7,215 bases of DNA from positions 1 through 7,215 of the forward strand of contig JBKBUQ010000147.1 of assembly GCA_046289975.1 (NCBI GenBank), written 5' to 3'. The first letter of the stretch is position 1. The number at the start of each line of letters is the position of its first letter. The DNA is from UBA2798 sp046289975 (lineage in GTDB: Bacteria > Bacteroidota > Bacteroidia > Flavobacteriales_D > UBA2798). The translations under genes were made by a program, and so were the position numbers. The notes beneath the pieces were generated by a model that saw only the letters and a list, made by a program, of their open reading frames with translations, searched no databases and was not told where the DNA came from. Positions 4,883-7,215 of this stretch are shown piece by piece.

Positions 4883-5338
4883 ATGGGGAGCTTACAGATT
4901 TTAGAATATAGAAAATTATACAATACAGCTCACGAAAAAAAGGAAGATTGTGAGTTGTTGTTAGACTTAACTAAAGATGCAGAAAACCATGTAACAAAGG
5001 CTTATTGGGCGGCTGCCAAAATGGTTTCATGTAAGTATATTTTAAATCCATTTATTATTATTAAAGTATTTAATGAGGGTAAAAATAGTTTAGAGAAGTT
5101 GATAAAACAACACCCTGAAGAACCGGAACTATACTATTTGCGTTACACCATTCAGGTTAACACCCCTGCATTTGTTGGGTATAATAAAAACAAAACTGAA
5201 GACAGAAAAACACTCATTAACTATCTTAGTTCTTCAAAAGATATTGAATTAAGAGAGCATATTTTATTTTATCTAATCAATACAAATGACATAAGTGAGG
5301 AAGAAAAACAAATTATCAAATCCAACCGTTTTCTTTAG
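4883..5338 (+). CDS. Uncharacterised TPR-like helical protein, Bacteroidota type
   Basis: The protein has 151 residues, is Lys/Glu-rich and mainly helical. Helix pairs such as EYRKLYNTAHEKKEDCELLL, then AYWAAAKMVSCKY, then FNEGKNSLEKLIKQH, then PEEPELYYLRYTIQVNTPAF give the look of TPR-type repeats. The LNPF-x-x-x-x-x-FN-x-GK and ELYYLRYTIQ-x-NTP-x-F segments feel familiar from short hypothetical proteins of Bacteroidota; I cannot name a function. The ATG at 4883 is the first in-frame ATG, but the frame is open back to 4811. The upstream codons read FKKIYFLSVL before this Met, which looks like part of a signal peptide. An out-of-frame ATG at 4845 could start that peptide if one A were added to the A7 run at 4853-4859. 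Its 3' end overlaps the convergent regulator gene by 23 nt. Confidence 0.7.
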   Translation: MGSLQILEYRKLYNTAHEKKEDCELLLDLTKDAENHVTKAYWAAAKMVSCKYILNPFIIIKVFNEGKNSLEKLIKQHPEEPELYYLRYTIQVNTPAFVGYNKNKTEDRKTLINYLSSSKDIELREHILFYLINTNDISEEEKQIIKSNRFL

Positions 5339-6119
5339 CTAAAACAATTACTTCTGTTAAACTTTTGCAGCCGGTTTTACTTAAAATACTTTTTCGCTGT
5401 GTATTAATGGTTTCTATACTTTTTCCGGTAAGATTTGCAATTTCTTTACTTGAAAGTCCTTGATGTACAAATTTTATTATTTCCATTTCTTTAGAGCTCA
5501 ATTTATAGCTATCCTTATTTTCAACTAAAGAATAGAATCTTTCGAATATTTTATCCCATTTTCCTTTTGAATTTTGTTTTGTTATTCTGCAAAACAATTC
5601 CGGTTTATGATGTAAATCTGAAATATCGGTTACAGTTCCAATTAACATGAGAGGATTCTGAAGCTCATCAACCATTAAATAAGAAAACTGTTGCATCAGC
5701 ATTTTATATTTACCGTTCTTCTGCTTTAATCTATAATTATAGCTTACTTTAAACTTATCAAAAGGCAGATTAGGATTATTGGAAGTAAAAGACATTCCAT
5801 CTACAAAAACTTTATTTACCATGATTTCTGCATCAAGGGGGTGCATTAACTCTATATATCCTGTTGCACTTAACTTTTTTAATTCTTCTGCAGTGTATCC
5901 TTCCACCTCAAAGGCATTATCGCTTACATAAACAATCTTATTGATTTTTAAATCTACAATAAACAGAACAGCATCTAAATATCCGAATACAGGATTCTCA
6001 ATTGAAATGGCACTCAAATATTTTTCAAAATCAGGAACGCATTGAGCCTCTAAAAAATCTTTGGCCTGACTTAAATATTGCAAAAGATTTTGGCGATGGT
6101 AAGCTTTAGTCATAGTCAT
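5316..6119 (-). CDS. PAS-domain LuxR-type transcriptional regulator
   Basis: The product has 267 residues and is cytoplasmic. After an N-terminal helical segment (1-44), a PAS fold spans about 45-170: LDAVLFIVDLKINKIVYVSD, then EGYTAEELKK, a MHPLD motif, YRLKQKNGKYKMLMQQFSYL, and the closing LIGTVTDISD strand. A linker leads to a C-terminal LuxR/FixJ helix-turn-helix at about 206-267: LSSKEMEIIKFVHQGLSSKE, then IANLTGKSIETINTQRKSIL, then SKTGCKSLTE. There is no receiver domain, so it probably senses a ligand or redox state through PAS rather than phosphorylation; the ligand is unknown. Two ATGs compete: 6119 and 6113. AAAGAG on the minus strand lies 1-2 nt before the first but about 7 nt before the second, so 6113 (265 residues) is more likely. 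The gene is divergent from the SBBP-protein gene and shares its control region. Confidence 0.93.
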   Translation of the reverse strand: MTMTKAYHRQNLLQYLSQAKDFLEAQCVPDFEKYLSAISIENPVFGYLDAVLFIVDLKINKIVYVSDNAFEVEGYTAEELKKLSATGYIELMHPLDAEIMVNKVFVDGMSFTSNNPNLPFDKFKVSYNYRLKQKNGKYKMLMQQFSYLMVDELQNPLMLIGTVTDISDLHHKPELFCRITKQNSKGKWDKIFERFYSLVENKDSYKLSSKEMEIIKFVHQGLSSKEIANLTGKSIETINTQRKSILSKTGCKSLTEVIVLAKENGWI

Positions 6120-6125
6120 ACTCTT

Positions 6126-6141
6126 TCACCATTAATGGTGA
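6126..6141. promoter_or_regulatory. Perfect 16-nt palindrome, candidate operator
   Basis: TCACCATTAATGGTGA equals its own reverse complement. It lies 7 nt upstream of the regulator ATG at 6119. It would cover roughly the first transcribed bases of the regulator and also lie directly against the -33 box of the divergent SBBP gene. A dimeric LuxR-type protein is the natural candidate to bind it, by autoregulation. As RNA it could also form a small hairpin in the regulator leader. Confidence 0.6.
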
Positions 6142-6172
6142 TTGCGTACAAAAATAAGTATATTGAGTTTTG
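6142..6172 (+). promoter_or_regulatory. Promoter of the SBBP-repeat protein gene
   Basis: TTG at 6142-6144 and GAGTTTTG at 6165-6172 (one mismatch to TAnnTTTG) are spaced by 20 nt. Transcription would start near 6177, about 23 nt before the ATG at 6200. The imperfect -7 box and the palindrome ending at 6141, centred near -43, suggest a promoter that needs an activator. It overlaps the minus-strand promoter almost completely. Confidence 0.45.
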
Positions 6173-6180
6173 TAGGGCAA
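6149..6180 (-). promoter_or_regulatory. Promoter of the PAS-LuxR regulator
   Basis: On the minus strand, TTG at 6180-6178 and TATTTTTG at 6156-6149 (perfect TAnnTTTG) are separated by 21 nt. The start point would be near 6143, giving a leader of about 25-30 nt that contains the palindrome. Confidence 0.55.
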
Positions 6181-6199
6181 TATTTAAAAACAAAGATTT

Positions 6200-7215
6200 A
6201 TGAAAAAATTAATTCCCCTATTTTTAATCTTATGTTGCTGTACAATTACCTATGCAAATGGTAGTAATGATGCAAATTCATTAATAAACAAAACCGACAA
6301 AAGGTTTTTTATTGAAAATAAAGGGCAGTGGGAAGATAAAGTTCATCAACTTGCTATGTTACCAGGGTTGAATGTATGGATTACCAATACAGGTGTGGTA
6401 TATGACTTTTATTCTGTAACCAAAACAAATGCTTCAGACGAAGAAAACAAAAGCCTTATAAACGGACAAGTAGTTAAAGTTACTCATTTAAATTCTAATG
6501 AGAAACCAATTGTTAAAATAATTGATAAAAGCAAATCGTATGTTAATTATATAACCGGTAATACATCAGACAAATGTTTTGCCAATGCAGCTCTATCAAG
6601 AGAATTTTTACTTAAAAATATTTACCCGGGTATTGATCAAAAATGGTACTTTGAAAATGATAAAATCAGATATGACTATATAGTTAATCCGCATGGTGAT
6701 TATAGAAATATAGAATTTTCAATTTCGGGAGCCACAGATTATTTTATTGAGAATAATGAACTAAAATTTGTTACAGTCTTTGGTACGGTAAGAATTGCTG
6801 ATTTATTTGTTTATCAAACTATTAACAATACCAAGGTACAAATTAAAGCGAGATGGAAGAAAAATAAAAACAGTATAAGTTTTGAAGTTGAAAATTATGA
6901 TCGCTCAAAACCACTAATTATTGATCCACTTATATGGAGTACTTTTATTGGTGGTTCAGGCGATGATTATGCAAACGATATGACTATGGATGCCTTAGGT
7001 AATATTTATATTACCGGAAAAACATCTTCAACTAATTTCCCTACAACACCGGGAGTATACAGTACTACATTAGGCATAGGAACAGGAGTAGTTGTAAGTA
7101 AATTATCTAACGATGGAAGCAGCTTGATATTTTCAACATATATTACTCAGCCAACTACAATTCCGGCTGAAGCAAAAACAATTGTATTAGATCATAATAA
7201 TAATACAATAATAGC
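6200..7215 (+). CDS. Secreted SBBP beta-propeller repeat protein, N-terminal part
   Basis: The first 338 codons are present and the gene runs off the right edge. Residues 1-19 (MKKLIPLFLILCCCTITYA) are a signal peptide, with cleavage likely after Ala19. Three Cys in the hydrophobic core do not form a proper lipobox. A domain of about 200 residues starts with FIENKGQW (37-44) and includes PGLNVWITNTGVVYDFY and the YPGIDQKWYFENDKIRYDYI segment. This is the domain that commonly precedes SBBP repeats in Bacteroidota (I believe DUF7948). From about 246 the first propeller-type repeat begins: WSTFIGGSGDDYANDMTMDA, LGNIYITGKTSSTNFPTTPG, then VVVSKLSNDGSSLIFSTYIT. Full proteins of this kind are usually very long and end in a type IX secretion signal; that end is outside the window. 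A surface or secreted role is likely, and the exact function is unknown. It is divergent from the PAS-LuxR gene. Confidence 0.92.
   Translation, partial: MKKLIPLFLILCCCTITYANGSNDANSLINKTDKRFFIENKGQWEDKVHQLAMLPGLNVWITNTGVVYDFYSVTKTNASDEENKSLINGQVVKVTHLNSNEKPIVKIIDKSKSYVNYITGNTSDKCFANAALSREFLLKNIYPGIDQKWYFENDKIRYDYIVNPHGDYRNIEFSISGATDYFIENNELKFVTVFGTVRIADLFVYQTINNTKVQIKARWKKNKNSISFEVENYDRSKPLIIDPLIWSTFIGGSGDDYANDMTMDALGNIYITGKTSSTNFPTTPGVYSTTLGIGTGVVVSKLSNDGSSLIFSTYITQPTTIPAEAKTIVLDHNNNTII

Noticed and set aside
6200..6259. Lipoprotein signal because of Cys12-Cys14
   Set aside because: The residues before the Cys (L-I-L) do not make a lipobox, and Thr-Tyr-Ala at 17-19 gives an ordinary signal peptidase I site.

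Overview
The window looks like a chromosomal segment from a member of the Bacteroidota. The signs are perfect matches to the TAnnTTTG -7 promoter box upstream of several genes, little or no Shine-Dalgarno sequence, and proteins typical of that phylum: a PhoH-like ATPase of Bacteroidota type, a PAS-LuxR regulator, and a large secreted SBBP-repeat protein with the FIENKGQW start. I cannot name the genus.

Left third (1-2866): ordinary housekeeping genes with moderate GC by eye. The 5' end of a SAM-hydrolase (DUF62) gene on the minus strand diverges from phoH. phoH overlaps purC by one base (TAATG), so the two are probably co-transcribed. purC converges on a minus-strand gene for a small HEAT-like helical protein, whose promoter -7 box lies four bases from its ATG.

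Middle (2867-4882): a scar region. It starts with ten copies of an 8-nt tandem repeat, then a low-information stretch, then the last 48 codons of a Xer-type tyrosine recombinase with no body. Next come a degenerate attC-like hairpin of 61 nt and the first 33 codons of an AbiH-family (abortive infection) gene. A complete IS3-family element follows (3484-4805, about 1.32 kb), with 26-nt near-terminal inverted repeats, a probable TATA target duplication, an A9G frameshift window between orfA and orfB, and an amber codon that splits orfB. The empty site, reconstructed by removing the IS, still stops the abiH frame, so abiH was probably already broken.

Right third (4883-7215): AT-rich. It holds a small conserved-looking helical protein whose secretion signal may have been lost through a slip in an A7 run, a PAS-LuxR regulator convergent with it (23-nt overlap), and, divergent from the regulator, the start of a secreted SBBP beta-propeller protein. 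The 80-nt gap between the last two contains two overlapping divergent promoters and a perfect 16-nt palindrome. Its placement suits repression of the regulator and activation of the secreted protein.

I see no new, intact multi-gene system. The most testable items are the palindromic divergent switch, the integrase/attC-like/abiH remnant, and the amber-interrupted IS.
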